From: an uncultured Pseudoxanthomonas sp.
Lineage (GTDB): Bacteria > Pseudomonadota > Gammaproteobacteria > Xanthomonadales > Xanthomonadaceae
Direction of reading: 5' to 3'
Length of the DNA: 51,772 nucleotides
NCBI RefSeq assembly: GCF_946886695.1
Contig: NZ_CAMPJD010000031.1
Location: forward strand, 1 to 51,772
The notes below the pieces were generated by a model. It was not told where the DNA came from, searched no databases, and was given only the letters and a program-made list of their open reading frames with translations. This document shows positions 1 through 7,276 of the stretch, piece after piece (within the stretch, counting starts at the first letter, position 1; each line of letters starts with the position of its first letter). The translations under genes were made by a program, and so were the position numbers.

Positions 1-153
1 GTGGGGGGAAGTAGGGTCGTCGTCCATAGGTTGCACCCGGAGGCGCGGGGCGAGTTTAGCAAACGGCCGGCGGGCCGAGGCGTGAACCTGAACGAGGCAT
101 TCGGCCAATCCAGGCCCCGTGTCCCGGCCTTTGCGCCGCCGGGCTGTCGCGGG

Positions 154-171
154 AAGTCATGAAACGGTCAT
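154..171 (+). promoter_or_regulatory. Putative Pho box upstream of the phosphate-transport operon
   Basis: Two 7-base half-sites, AAGTCAT and CGGTCAT, are separated by GAAA. This is the 7-4-7 spacing of the PhoB box (CTGTCAT, four A/T-rich bases, CTGTCAT), with about 14 of 18 positions agreeing. It lies 46 bases before the start codon of the DUF47 gene. A CATAAT-like -10 overlaps its right end. The identity is inferred from pattern and context only. Confidence 0.55.
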
Positions 172-217
172 AATTCCGCCCCTGAAGCCGTCCATCCCGT
201 GACGGTGGGACCGCCCG

Positions 218-844
218 ATGTTCTCCCTCCAGACGATCTTCGGCTCCGGCCAGCAGTTCTACACGCTGTTGGACGAGGCCGCCCAAGCCGCCCACGACAG
301 CACCAAGGCCCTGCATACCATGATGAAGGCCACCGACCGCCAGCCGGCGCTCGATGCCTTCAAGCTGGCGCGCCTGCGCGAGCGCGCGGCCTCGGACAAG
401 ATCGGCAAGGCGCTGGTGGACAGCTTCATCACGCCGATCGAGCGCGAGGACATCGAAGCCCTGGGGTCGGCGTTGTACAAGATCCCCAAGCAGGTCGAGA
501 AGTTCGCCGACCGCTATTCGCTGGCCCTCCAGCACCTGGACGGCATCGACTTCGCGCCGCGCGCGGCGATGCTGGAGCAGGCGGCCAGCGTGGTGGTCGA
601 GATGGTCCACGAAATCAAGAAGATGAACATCGATCGCATGACCTCGCTCAACGAGAAATTGCGCGCGATCGAGAACGAGGCCGACCGGCTGATGCTGGAG
701 CTGTACCGCGACATCTACTCCGGCCGGCTGGACCACCTGCAGATGTTCCTGTTGAAGGAGTTCTTCGAGATCCTGGAGAAGGCCATCGACCGCTGCCGCG
801 AGGCCGGCGTGGTGGCGTACCAGATCGTCCTCAAGAACAGCTGA
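218..844 (+). CDS. DUF47 family PhoU-like phosphate transport regulator
   Basis: A 208-residue, mostly helical protein of the DUF47 (TIGR00153) family, distantly related to PhoU. Family members are encoded next to PiT permeases and are thought to modulate phosphate uptake from the cytoplasmic side. It starts MFSLQTIFGSG and is rich in long amphipathic helices with D/E-R pairs, for example in the LYRDIYSGRLDHLQ stretch near the C-terminus, as in PhoU-like metal-binding bundles. Its stop is 12 bases before the start of the PiT gene, so the two almost certainly form one transcript. The upstream Pho-box candidate suggests phosphate-starvation control. The family call is secure; the exact mechanism is not established from sequence. 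Confidence 0.93.
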   Translation: MFSLQTIFGSGQQFYTLLDEAAQAAHDSTKALHTMMKATDRQPALDAFKLARLRERAASDKIGKALVDSFITPIEREDIEALGSALYKIPKQVEKFADRYSLALQHLDGIDFAPRAAMLEQAASVVVEMVHEIKKMNIDRMTSLNEKLRAIENEADRLMLELYRDIYSGRLDHLQMFLLKEFFEILEKAIDRCREAGVVAYQIVLKNS

Positions 845-856
845 CGGGTCTCCATC

Positions 857-1978
857 ATGCTTACCCTTGTGCTGGTGGTGATCTTCGCCGCGCTCGTCTT
901 CGAGTTCATCAACGGTTTCCACGACACCGCCAATTCCATCGCCACCGTGGTCGCCACCAAGGTGCTGTCGCCGGGCCAGGCGGTGATGCTGGCGGCGGGC
1001 ATGAACCTGGTCGGGGCGTTGATGGGCACGGCCGTGGCCAAGACGATTGCGTCCGGCCTGGTGAACACCGACGTGGTGCAGGTGACCTCGCAGGTGATCC
1101 TGTGTGCATTGCTCGGCGGCATCGTGTGGAACCTGATCACGTGGTGGAAGGGCCTTCCGTCGTCGTCGTCGCATGCCCTGATCGGTGGCCTGTGCGGTGC
1201 TGCGCTTGCTGCCGCCCACAACGACTGGGCGGCGCTGATCTGGTCCGAGACGGTGGGCGACTGGACCAAGAACAAGGGCATCCTGTGGAAGGTGGTGCTG
1301 CCGATGGTCACTTCGCCGGTGGCAGGCTTCCTGCTCGGCATCCTGGTGATGGTGGCGCTCTGGGGACTGATCGCGATGCTGTCGCGGGCGGGTGGCTGGC
1401 TGGGTCGCTTGGCGCGTCCGCACTTCGTCAACAGGTTCTTCGGCAAGGCGCAGATCCTGTCGGCCGCCTACATGGGCTACGCGCATGGTCACAACGATGC
1501 GCAGAAGACGATGGGCATCATCGCGCTGACGCTGTTCGGTGCCGAAGCCAGCGGTGCGCTGGACGACCTGCCGGGCTGGCTGGCGTTCCTGCATCCGGGT
1601 GCGGCGGGCGAGCAGGACATCGCGATGTGGATCGTCATCACCTGTGCCATCGTGATGGCATTGGGTACCGCGTCGGGCGGCTGGAAGATCATCAAGACGC
1701 TGGGCCACAAGATGGTGAAGCTGCATCCCATCAATGGCTTCACTGCGGAAACCAGCTCCGCCACGATCCTCACCGTGGCGGCGCACTTCGGCATGCCGGT
1801 GTCCACTACGCACAGCATCTCCACCGCCATCATGGGCGTGGGCTTCGCCAAGAATCCGCGCGCGCTGAAGTTCAGCGTGATCGAGCGCATCCTGTGGGCG
1901 TGGGTGCTGACCATCCCGGCGGCCGGCGGTATCGCCTACGGCCTGCTGCGCCTGCTGGAAGCGATCGGCTGGGCGTGA
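857..1978 (+). CDS. PiT family inorganic phosphate permease
   Basis: A 373-residue polytopic inner-membrane protein of the PiT (PF01384) family, which imports phosphate with protons, often as a metal-phosphate complex. The duplicated family signature is visible: GFHDTANSIATVV near residues 20-32, and AHGHNDAQKTMGI beginning at about residue 209. A conserved WWKGLPSSSSHALIGG segment lies in the first half and PVSTTHSISTAIMGVG near the C-terminus. Hydrophobic segments run through the whole length. It is shorter than E. coli PitA (about 500 residues) and matches the short PiT type that pairs with DUF47 proteins. It is the second gene of the operon, and a strong hairpin terminator follows at 2033-2061. 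Confidence 0.95.
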   Translation: MLTLVLVVIFAALVFEFINGFHDTANSIATVVATKVLSPGQAVMLAAGMNLVGALMGTAVAKTIASGLVNTDVVQVTSQVILCALLGGIVWNLITWWKGLPSSSSHALIGGLCGAALAAAHNDWAALIWSETVGDWTKNKGILWKVVLPMVTSPVAGFLLGILVMVALWGLIAMLSRAGGWLGRLARPHFVNRFFGKAQILSAAYMGYAHGHNDAQKTMGIIALTLFGAEASGALDDLPGWLAFLHPGAAGEQDIAMWIVITCAIVMALGTASGGWKIIKTLGHKMVKLHPINGFTAETSSATILTVAAHFGMPVSTTHSISTAIMGVGFAKNPRALKFSVIERILWAWVLTIPAAGGIAYGLLRLLEAIGWA

Positions 1979-1988
1979 GGCACGCGTC

Positions 1989-2094
1989 GTAGGGTGGGCC
2001 TCGGCCCACCACTTGCGAGCGCGGGGGAAACGAAAAAGCGCCGGTTCTTCCGGCGCTTTTTTGCTCCGCGATGGCGGGCCTGGGCCCGCCCTAC
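1989..2094. repeat. Two inverted copies of a 22-base palindromic repeat flanking a terminator
   Basis: One copy occupies 1989-2010 on the + strand (GTAGGG followed by a GGTGGGCC/GGCCCACC hairpin). A second, 22-base copy lies at 2073-2094 on the - strand (GTAGGG followed by a GGCGGGCC-type hairpin). The two stems differ by compensating changes, so each still folds. They flank the terminator at 2033-2061. The right copy covers the TAG stop codon of the minus-strand gene ending at 2091. Short GTAGGGTGGGC palindromes of this sort are familiar dispersed elements in Xanthomonadaceae; copy number here could not be counted. Confidence 0.7.
2033..2061. terminator. Bidirectional intrinsic terminator
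   Basis: A perfect 12-base stem (AAAAAGCGCCGG / CCGGCGCTTTTT) with a TTCTT loop and a T run on both strands. It lies between the PiT gene on the + strand and the convergent small gene on the - strand, so it can serve both. Confidence 0.88.
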
Positions 2095-2501
2095 AACAGA
2101 TCGCCTTCCGCAGAGAGCGCGCGCTCCATGCTGTCGCCGAGGCCGCCTATCTCCAGCACCAGGCGATCCACTTCCGCGGGGCTGAGGCTTTCGTAGGGGC
2201 GGTTCTCGCACAGCTGCAGGTAGGGCACGCCGTCGAGTTCGCCGATGGCGAGGTAGCCAACGCTGCTCTGCCAGTTGAACTTCAGCGCGCGCTTGGCGTC
2301 GATGCCGGTCATCGGCGCGATCACCGTGCTCACGCGCAGGTAGCCGCGCTCGTCGTCGTTGCCAAGTTCCGAAAGGAAGATGGACTGGTGGCGCTTGCCG
2401 TTGTCCAGCGACAGTTCCACGCAGGCCACGTAGGCGTCGTGCATCGCCACCTTGTAGCCGGAGGAATGCAGGTGGCCGCGCACCTGTTCGAAGTTCTGCA
2501 T
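2091..2501 (-). CDS. Conserved hypothetical protein, YbjN-like size and style
   Basis: A 136-residue soluble protein beginning MQNFEQVRGHLHSSGYKVAM. The start is set by GGGAG nine bases upstream of the ATG; the reading frame is open further upstream but that part would overlap the divergent gene. It has no signal peptide or membrane segment. The alternating beta/helix composition, with an N-terminal helix and an acidic C-terminal helix, resembles the fold of small YbjN or secretion-chaperone-like proteins, but no diagnostic motif is visible, so no function is assigned. It is divergent from the ATL gene, with 41 bases between start codons. Its last codon and stop (TTG TAG) run into a palindromic repeat, hinting that repeat insertion may have set the present C-terminus. 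Confidence 0.75.
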   Translation of the reverse strand: MQNFEQVRGHLHSSGYKVAMHDAYVACVELSLDNGKRHQSIFLSELGNDDERGYLRVSTVIAPMTGIDAKRALKFNWQSSVGYLAIGELDGVPYLQLCENRPYESLSPAEVDRLVLEIGGLGDSMERALSAEGDLL

Positions 2502-2542
2502 GGTGTACTCCCGTGTTGCCGATGCCGCTATGCTAATCCGCC

Positions 2543-2881
2543 ATGAGCGCCAAGTCTCCCGAAGATCGCATCCTGGCCGCGATCCGCGCCATTCCGCGCG
2601 GGCAGGTGGCGGGTTATGGCGAAGTGGCACACCGCGCCGGATTGCCCGGCCGTGCGCGGCTGACCGCGCGCATCCTCAGCCAGAACGACGACGCCACGCT
2701 GCCGTGGCACCGCGTGCTGCGGTCGGATGGCCGCATCGCGTTCCCGGACGGCTCGAAGGCGTTCCGCGAACAGAGCCAGCGCCTGCGTGCGGAAGGCGTG
2801 AAGGTGGAGAACGGACGAGTGAAACGCCCGCGCAGGGAAGACGACCTCGATGCCGCCCTGTGGGGGCCTGGCGCGCGGTGA
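2543..2881 (+). CDS. Alkyltransferase-like protein (ATL), MGMT fold with Trp in place of the active Cys
   Basis: A 112-residue protein of the O6-alkylguanine-DNA alkyltransferase DNA-binding domain family. The MGMT active-site motif PCHRV reads LPWHRV here (Trp55), the hallmark of ATLs, which bind O6-alkylguanine and hand the lesion to nucleotide excision repair instead of removing the alkyl group. Other conserved elements are RGQVAGYGEVA (residues 19-29), the recognition helix region GLPGRARLTARILSQND, and FPDGSKAFREQ after the motif. No N-terminal methyltransferase or Ada domain is present. It starts 41 bases from the divergent small gene. The family call is firm; the repair role follows from characterised ATLs and is not tested here. 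Confidence 0.9.
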   Translation: MSAKSPEDRILAAIRAIPRGQVAGYGEVAHRAGLPGRARLTARILSQNDDATLPWHRVLRSDGRIAFPDGSKAFREQSQRLRAEGVKVENGRVKRPRREDDLDAALWGPGAR

Positions 2882-2913
2882 CACGCTGACCCTTATGATG
2901 TGAGCTGACCGTC

Positions 2914-3576
2914 ATGAGGTTTCCCATGTTTCCCCGTTTGCTTCCTGTCACCCGGAACCTGCTGATCGCCAATGTCGGCGTCTACCTCCTGCAGCTCATG
3001 CTGGGCAATGCGCTCCAGACATGGTTCGCATTGTGGCCGGTGGGCCATGGCTTCATGCCATGGCAATTGCTGACGTACGGCTTCCTTCACGACACCAGCG
3101 GCCTCACGCATCTGCTGTTCAACATGCTGGCGCTGTACATGTTCGGATCGTCCCTGGAACAGACATGGGGCCCCAAGCGCTTCCTGACCTACTTCCTGGT
3201 GTGCATCGTGGGTGCAGGCCTGCTGCAGCTGATCGTGGGATGGTGGATGGTGTCGTCCGGCGCGCTGCCGTACGCCACGGTCGGCGCATCCGGTGGCGTG
3301 TTCGGCCTGCTGTTGGGTTACGGCATGTTGTTCCCCAATCAGCGGATGATCGTGTTTCCGTTGCCGATGGAGATCAAGGCACGCACGCTGGTGATCTTCT
3401 ACGCGGTCCTTGCCCTGGTGCTCGGCTTCACCGGCCTGCAGCCCGGCGTGGCGCATTTTGCGCATCTCGGCGGGATGTTGTTCGGGTGGCTGATGATTCG
3501 CTACTGGCGCGGCCAGCCGCCGTTCCGCAAGGGACCGCGCAAGCCCAAGCCGCCGCATCTACGCGCCGTCAAATAG
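2914..3576 (+). CDS. Rhomboid family intramembrane serine protease
   Basis: A 220-residue polytopic membrane protein with the rhomboid catalytic pattern: HLLFN (His66, Asn70) in TM2, GASGGVFG with the nucleophile Ser126 in TM4, and HFAHLGG (catalytic His184 by pattern) in TM6. WGPKRF after TM2 fits the family. The N-terminus has no added soluble domain and the C-terminus is a short basic tail with repeated KPK/PP. ATG codons exist at 2914 and 2926; the first is used here, though neither has a strong ribosome site, so the N-terminus is uncertain by four residues. The family cleaves transmembrane substrates inside the membrane; no substrate can be named from context. Confidence 0.93.
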   Translation: MRFPMFPRLLPVTRNLLIANVGVYLLQLMLGNALQTWFALWPVGHGFMPWQLLTYGFLHDTSGLTHLLFNMLALYMFGSSLEQTWGPKRFLTYFLVCIVGAGLLQLIVGWWMVSSGALPYATVGASGGVFGLLLGYGMLFPNQRMIVFPLPMEIKARTLVIFYAVLALVLGFTGLQPGVAHFAHLGGMLFGWLMIRYWRGQPPFRKGPRKPKPPHLRAVK

Positions 3577-3598
3577 GCCGTACCGGAGGGGACGAAGA

Positions 3599-3626
3599 AA
3601 AACGGCGCGGAATTCCGCGCCGTTTT
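3599..3626. terminator. Bidirectional intrinsic terminator
   Basis: AAAACGGCGCGG and CCGCGCCGTTTT form a perfect 12-base stem around AATT, giving a 28-base palindrome with T runs on both strands. It separates the convergent rhomboid and M13 peptidase genes. Confidence 0.88.
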
Positions 3627-3647
3627 CCTGTCATGCCTGCGTGAGGT

Positions 3648-5666
3648 TCAGCGCCAGATCCGGACCTGGTCCGCTTCCTTCGCCTGCATCGGCTGGCCCG
3701 CCTTGCAGGTGAAGGCCTGGGCGAAGGCCGGTTGCTGGGTCAGCGGACCGTTGGCGCGCCACTGGCCCGGTGCATGCACGTCCACGGCCGCGCGCTGGGC
3801 GGCCTCGGTTTCCGACAGGTTCTGCGCCCACAGCGTGGCCCATGCCTTGTAGAACGACTGCCTGGCGGCGGCATTGGCTTGCGGCTCGGCGGTGGTGAAG
3901 GCATCCCACGCCAGTTCCACGCCGGCAAGATCGGCCAGGTTCTCGTCCTGGGTCAGCGTGCCGTTGACCTTGACGTTCTTCAGCCCCGGGTACGTGTACG
4001 CGCCGTACTGCGTTGCCACCTTGCTGCCCAATGCACTCCACGCGGCCACATCGGCTGCGCTCCACCAGTCGCGCAACTGGCCCTTGGCATCGACCATCCG
4101 GCCCTTGCCATCGAAACCACGACTCAACTCGTGGCCGACCAGTGCGCCGAACGCGCCGTACTGCACGGCAGCCGGTTGCTTTGCGTCGAAAATCTCTTCC
4201 TGCAGCACCGCGGCGGTCACGATCAAGCGGTTCTGCGCCAGGTCGTAGGCCAGCGCGGGCTGCTGCGGCAGCACGTCCCAGCGGCGGTCGGCGTTGCCCT
4301 TGCCGATGCGCTTCATCTCCTCGCGATGGCGCCAGGTGGAGGCGATCAACATGTTGCCGCCAAAACTGCCGCGGCCCATCGGCTGCACGCTGTAGTCCAG
4401 ATCGCGCCTGGGCGTGCCGACCTCGATCTTCAGCTTGTCCAGCTTCGCCTTGGCTTCGCTCCTGGCGGCGTCGCTCAGCCAGGTGTTGCGTTCGATGCCG
4501 CGACCCAGTGCATCGCGCACCTGTCCGGCGATCTGCTCGGCCCGGCGCTTGTGCTCGCTGGGCACGTAACGCTCGGCGTACTCCTTGCCCAGCATCGGGC
4601 CGGCAGCGAGGTTGATGGCATCCAGCACCTGGCGCCAGCGTGGTGCCGGGGCGGCTTCGCCACGCAGCACGCGGCCGCGGAATTCGAATTCGGCATCGCG
4701 GAAGGGCTTTGCCAGGTACGGTGCCATCGCATCACCCACGCGCCAGCGCAGGTAGGCCTTCCACTGGTCCGGCTTCAGGCTGCCGACGAGGCCATCGAGG
4801 CGCTTGAACAGCGCGGGGTCGGCCATCGACACGGTGTCGTCGGTGACACCTTGCACTTTGAGGAAGGCATCCAGTTGCAGATTGCGGTACTGCTTGCCCA
4901 GATCTTTCGTGGGCACGGGAGCGTAGTTGGCGAACGGGCTGCGCAGGTCCACCAATGGCTTGGACACCTGCGCCAGTTTGGTCTCCAGGTCGATGACCAG
5001 CGCGGATTCGGCATCCAGTTTGTTGGCCGGCGTACCGGTCAGGGCCAGCACCTGCTTCACGTAGGTGCGGTAGCGGCCCAGCAGTTCGCGGGTGTCGGCA
5101 TCGGTGCGGGTGTAGTAGGCCGGGTCGGGCAGGCCCAGGCCGCCCTGCATGAAGTAGCCGATGTGGCGGTCCAGCGCCTGCAGGTCCACGTCCGGACTGA
5201 AGTTGAAGGTCACCGGCACGCCGACCTGGTGCAGCGCGGCGATGGCCGGCGCTACGTCCTTGGGCTTCTTGATGGCGTTGATGCGGTCAAGCAGCGGCGC
5301 GATGGGCCTGGAACCATCCGCTTCCACGGCGGCTTCGTCCAGGCCGCTGGCCCAGAAGTCCCCGAGCAGCTTCTGCACGTTGCCCTGCGGAGCCTTCATG
5401 GCGCCATCCAGCAGGGCGCGCTGCTGCTCCAGGGTGCGTTCGCGGAAGGCACCCAGCACACTGACGCTGCCGACACCGGCAGGCAGACTGTTGTTCTTCA
5501 GCCAGTCCGCATTGGTGGCGGTATAGAAGTCGGTGCACTGCGCGCTCACGGCAGGTGCGGTCGCGCGCTTCTTGCGCTGCGCTTCGGCTTGGGGAGCGCC
5601 CAGTGCGATGACGAGGGCGAAGGCGATCAGGGTGGGGCGGCCGAGAGCGGAGCGCGGGCTGGGCAT
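3648..5666 (-). CDS. M13 family metallopeptidase-like protein with altered zinc motif (HELSR), probable pseudoenzyme
   Basis: A 672-residue exported protein of the neprilysin/PepO (M13) family, with an N-terminal signal sequence (hydrophobic stretch ending near APQAEA). Family landmarks include YFMQGGLGLPDPAYY in the first half, the zinc region at residues 512-516, ENLADLAGVELAWDA (Glu575, third ligand) and the C-terminal FTCKAGQPM tail. Normal M13 enzymes have HExxH (HEITH). Here it reads HELSR: His512 and Glu513 are kept but the second His ligand is Arg516. The DNA is unambiguous at that site and the rest of the frame is intact. Loss or change of peptidase activity is inferred. An intact M13 relative lies at 7277-9382. 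The M29-like gene is upstream on the same strand, 168 bases away. Confidence 0.9.
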   Translation of the reverse strand: MPSPRSALGRPTLIAFALVIALGAPQAEAQRKKRATAPAVSAQCTDFYTATNADWLKNNSLPAGVGSVSVLGAFRERTLEQQRALLDGAMKAPQGNVQKLLGDFWASGLDEAAVEADGSRPIAPLLDRINAIKKPKDVAPAIAALHQVGVPVTFNFSPDVDLQALDRHIGYFMQGGLGLPDPAYYTRTDADTRELLGRYRTYVKQVLALTGTPANKLDAESALVIDLETKLAQVSKPLVDLRSPFANYAPVPTKDLGKQYRNLQLDAFLKVQGVTDDTVSMADPALFKRLDGLVGSLKPDQWKAYLRWRVGDAMAPYLAKPFRDAEFEFRGRVLRGEAAPAPRWRQVLDAINLAAGPMLGKEYAERYVPSEHKRRAEQIAGQVRDALGRGIERNTWLSDAARSEAKAKLDKLKIEVGTPRRDLDYSVQPMGRGSFGGNMLIASTWRHREEMKRIGKGNADRRWDVLPQQPALAYDLAQNRLIVTAAVLQEEIFDAKQPAAVQYGAFGALVGHELSRGFDGKGRMVDAKGQLRDWWSAADVAAWSALGSKVATQYGAYTYPGLKNVKVNGTLTQDENLADLAGVELAWDAFTTAEPQANAAARQSFYKAWATLWAQNLSETEAAQRAAVDVHAPGQWRANGPLTQQPAFAQAFTCKAGQPMQAKEADQVRIWR

Positions 5667-5800
5667 CAGGAGAATCCGGGGTTCAGGGGTCGGGCGATTC
5701 TAGCAAGCGTGCCCCATCTGCCCGGTCACATTCCCCCACATCTGCCAGCGGCCTTGGCGACGGATTCATGCGCTGTGTCACAGAGCTCGCATGCAACGGG

Positions 5801-5824
5801 GGGCGGCCGTCCGTGCGGCCGCCC
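5801..5824. terminator. GC-rich hairpin after the M29-like gene
   Basis: GGGCGGCCG and CGGCCGCCC form a 9-base stem with a six-base loop just downstream of the stop codon of the minus-strand gene ending at 5835. There is no good T tract, so termination is only possible. Confidence 0.4.
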
Positions 5825-5834
5825 GCCTGCGACC

Positions 5835-7091
5835 TCACAAGGTCAACTGGCCCTTGTCCACGATGACCTTGCCATCCAGCGTCACCGTACTGCCGGGCAG
5901 GAAGAAGTTCATGCCGTAGGTGATGGCGTTGTCGCCGCCAGCCCACAGATTGTTGCCCAGGCCCAGGGTCACCGTGCCGGCCGGCACCCAGTTGCCCACC
6001 TGGCTGCCGGAAGGCAGTTTGACGTTCGGATTGATGCCCATGTCGAAGAACGAGACTTCGTTCTTGCGGGCATCGCCCACCGCATCGAATTCGGCTTTCA
6101 GTGCTGCGAAGCCAGGCCCTGTCCCGGTGAGTGCGGTGATCTTGCCGCCGGCGACGGTCACGGCGAGGTCATCGATGGCCTGCCCGCGGAAGTAGTCGCG
6201 GGTGGCGACGATGCGGCCTTCGCCGGTGCCCGCGACGGGCGTGGTGTAGACCTCGCCGGCAGGCAGGAAGACCTGCAGTGCAGGTCCGCCGCTGCGGATG
6301 TCCTCAGGTGAAATGACACCGTCGCTGACGAGCACCGGGCGTCCCTGGATCCGCATCCGGTAATCGGTGCCGTTGGGGTGGCTGATGTGCAGCTCGTTGC
6401 CGGCGGCCAGCGCGCCTTTCACCGCCTGTCCCCGGGTCTGCAGCGCGGCATGATCCACGTTGACACCCTCCCAGAACGTCCTGGCCAGTTCGGTTTCGGA
6501 CATGCCCAGTCGTTGCGCGCGCCATGGCGTGGGATACAGGCCGTTGCCGATCTCCACCTGGCGCACGTTCTCCTTCATGAACGCCTGGCCGATGGCCTCC
6601 CCGGCCTTGCCGCGCGCCGCCACGCGCTGCGGGTCAGCGCCCTCGAACAGGTTTTCCGAGGTGCCGTTGCTCAACGAGATGACCACGTCGAAGACCTTGG
6701 ACAGCGCCAGGTCCAGCGCCGGCGCCTGGCTGTCGAACTGCGCCGGCACATCGAAGAACATCCGCTTGGCGAGCCGGTCGCTGGTGTACTCGATCATCGG
6801 GAAAGCGCCCGCGCGGCGCACCTGCAGCGCGATGTCTTCCAGCAGTTCGGCATCATGGGTCCTGCCGACGATGATGACGGCATCGCCTTCCTTCACCGCT
6901 GCGCTGGCGACCAGGCGCTGGGCAAGTTGTTCCAGGTCGACCGGCGGCGCGGCGGGTTCGGCGGGGCTGTCGGCGGCGGATTCTGCCGTGGCCTGCGTGT
7001 CCGCAGGGGGTGGTGTTTCCTGTTTCTGGCACGCGGTCAGCACGACGCAGGCGATCGCGGCGCCCAGTATCGACACGGTGAGACGGGTCAT
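5835..7091 (-). CDS. M29-like aminopeptidase family lipoprotein, metal ligands partly missing
   Basis: A 418-residue lipoprotein with signal peptide and lipobox LTAC (Cys21), followed by a P/A/E-rich linker. The start is fixed by AAGGAGG six bases before the ATG. The body matches the thermophilic aminopeptidase (M29) family: DAVIIVGRTHDAELLEDIA near the N-terminus, LPAGEVYTTP (Glu280, the first metal-ligand position) and NEVSFFDMGINPN (Glu345, the second). In active M29 enzymes these are followed by a His in an HIALG-like strand and an HxD pair; here the matching stretches read GTVTLGLG and ITYGMNFF, so His and HxD appear lost. That reading rests on by-eye alignment. It sits between two M13-family genes on the same strand. 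A degenerate peptidase or a binding protein are both possible. Confidence 0.72.
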   Translation of the reverse strand: MTRLTVSILGAAIACVVLTACQKQETPPPADTQATAESAADSPAEPAAPPVDLEQLAQRLVASAAVKEGDAVIIVGRTHDAELLEDIALQVRRAGAFPMIEYTSDRLAKRMFFDVPAQFDSQAPALDLALSKVFDVVISLSNGTSENLFEGADPQRVAARGKAGEAIGQAFMKENVRQVEIGNGLYPTPWRAQRLGMSETELARTFWEGVNVDHAALQTRGQAVKGALAAGNELHISHPNGTDYRMRIQGRPVLVSDGVISPEDIRSGGPALQVFLPAGEVYTTPVAGTGEGRIVATRDYFRGQAIDDLAVTVAGGKITALTGTGPGFAALKAEFDAVGDARKNEVSFFDMGINPNVKLPSGSQVGNWVPAGTVTLGLGNNLWAGGDNAITYGMNFFLPGSTVTLDGKVIVDKGQLTL

Positions 7092-7222
7092 GGCAGTCCT
7101 CCTTCGATGGATGGAAGCACAGCCGTACAACGCCCCCTCGATGCGTGGCCAGCACAGGGGTGACGCCCGGAACACGCTCGAACGGCCGACCGTCGGGCGG
7201 ACCGTAACCGCGGATGCGCAGA

Positions 7223-7254
7223 AGGAAAGGCCCGGACATCGCCGGGCCTTTCCT
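7223..7254. terminator. Strong hairpin terminator after the second M13 gene
   Basis: A perfect 13-base stem (AGGAAAGGCCCGG / CCGGGCCTTTCCT) with the six-base loop ACATCG lies 23 bases beyond the stop codon of the minus-strand M13 gene. The minus-strand product ends in a pyrimidine-rich run. Confidence 0.8.
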
Positions 7255-7276
7255 GGATCGCACGATTACGCGGGGC

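Noticed and set aside
56..1813. A 585-codon minus-strand frame across the phosphate operon
   Set aside because: Antisense to DUF47 and PiT, His/Gln/Arg-rich, no motif, no ribosome site.
3732..6311. An 859-codon plus-strand frame across the M13 and M29 genes
   Set aside because: Shadow of real minus-strand coding sequence and it crosses the gap between two genes without any feature of a protein family.
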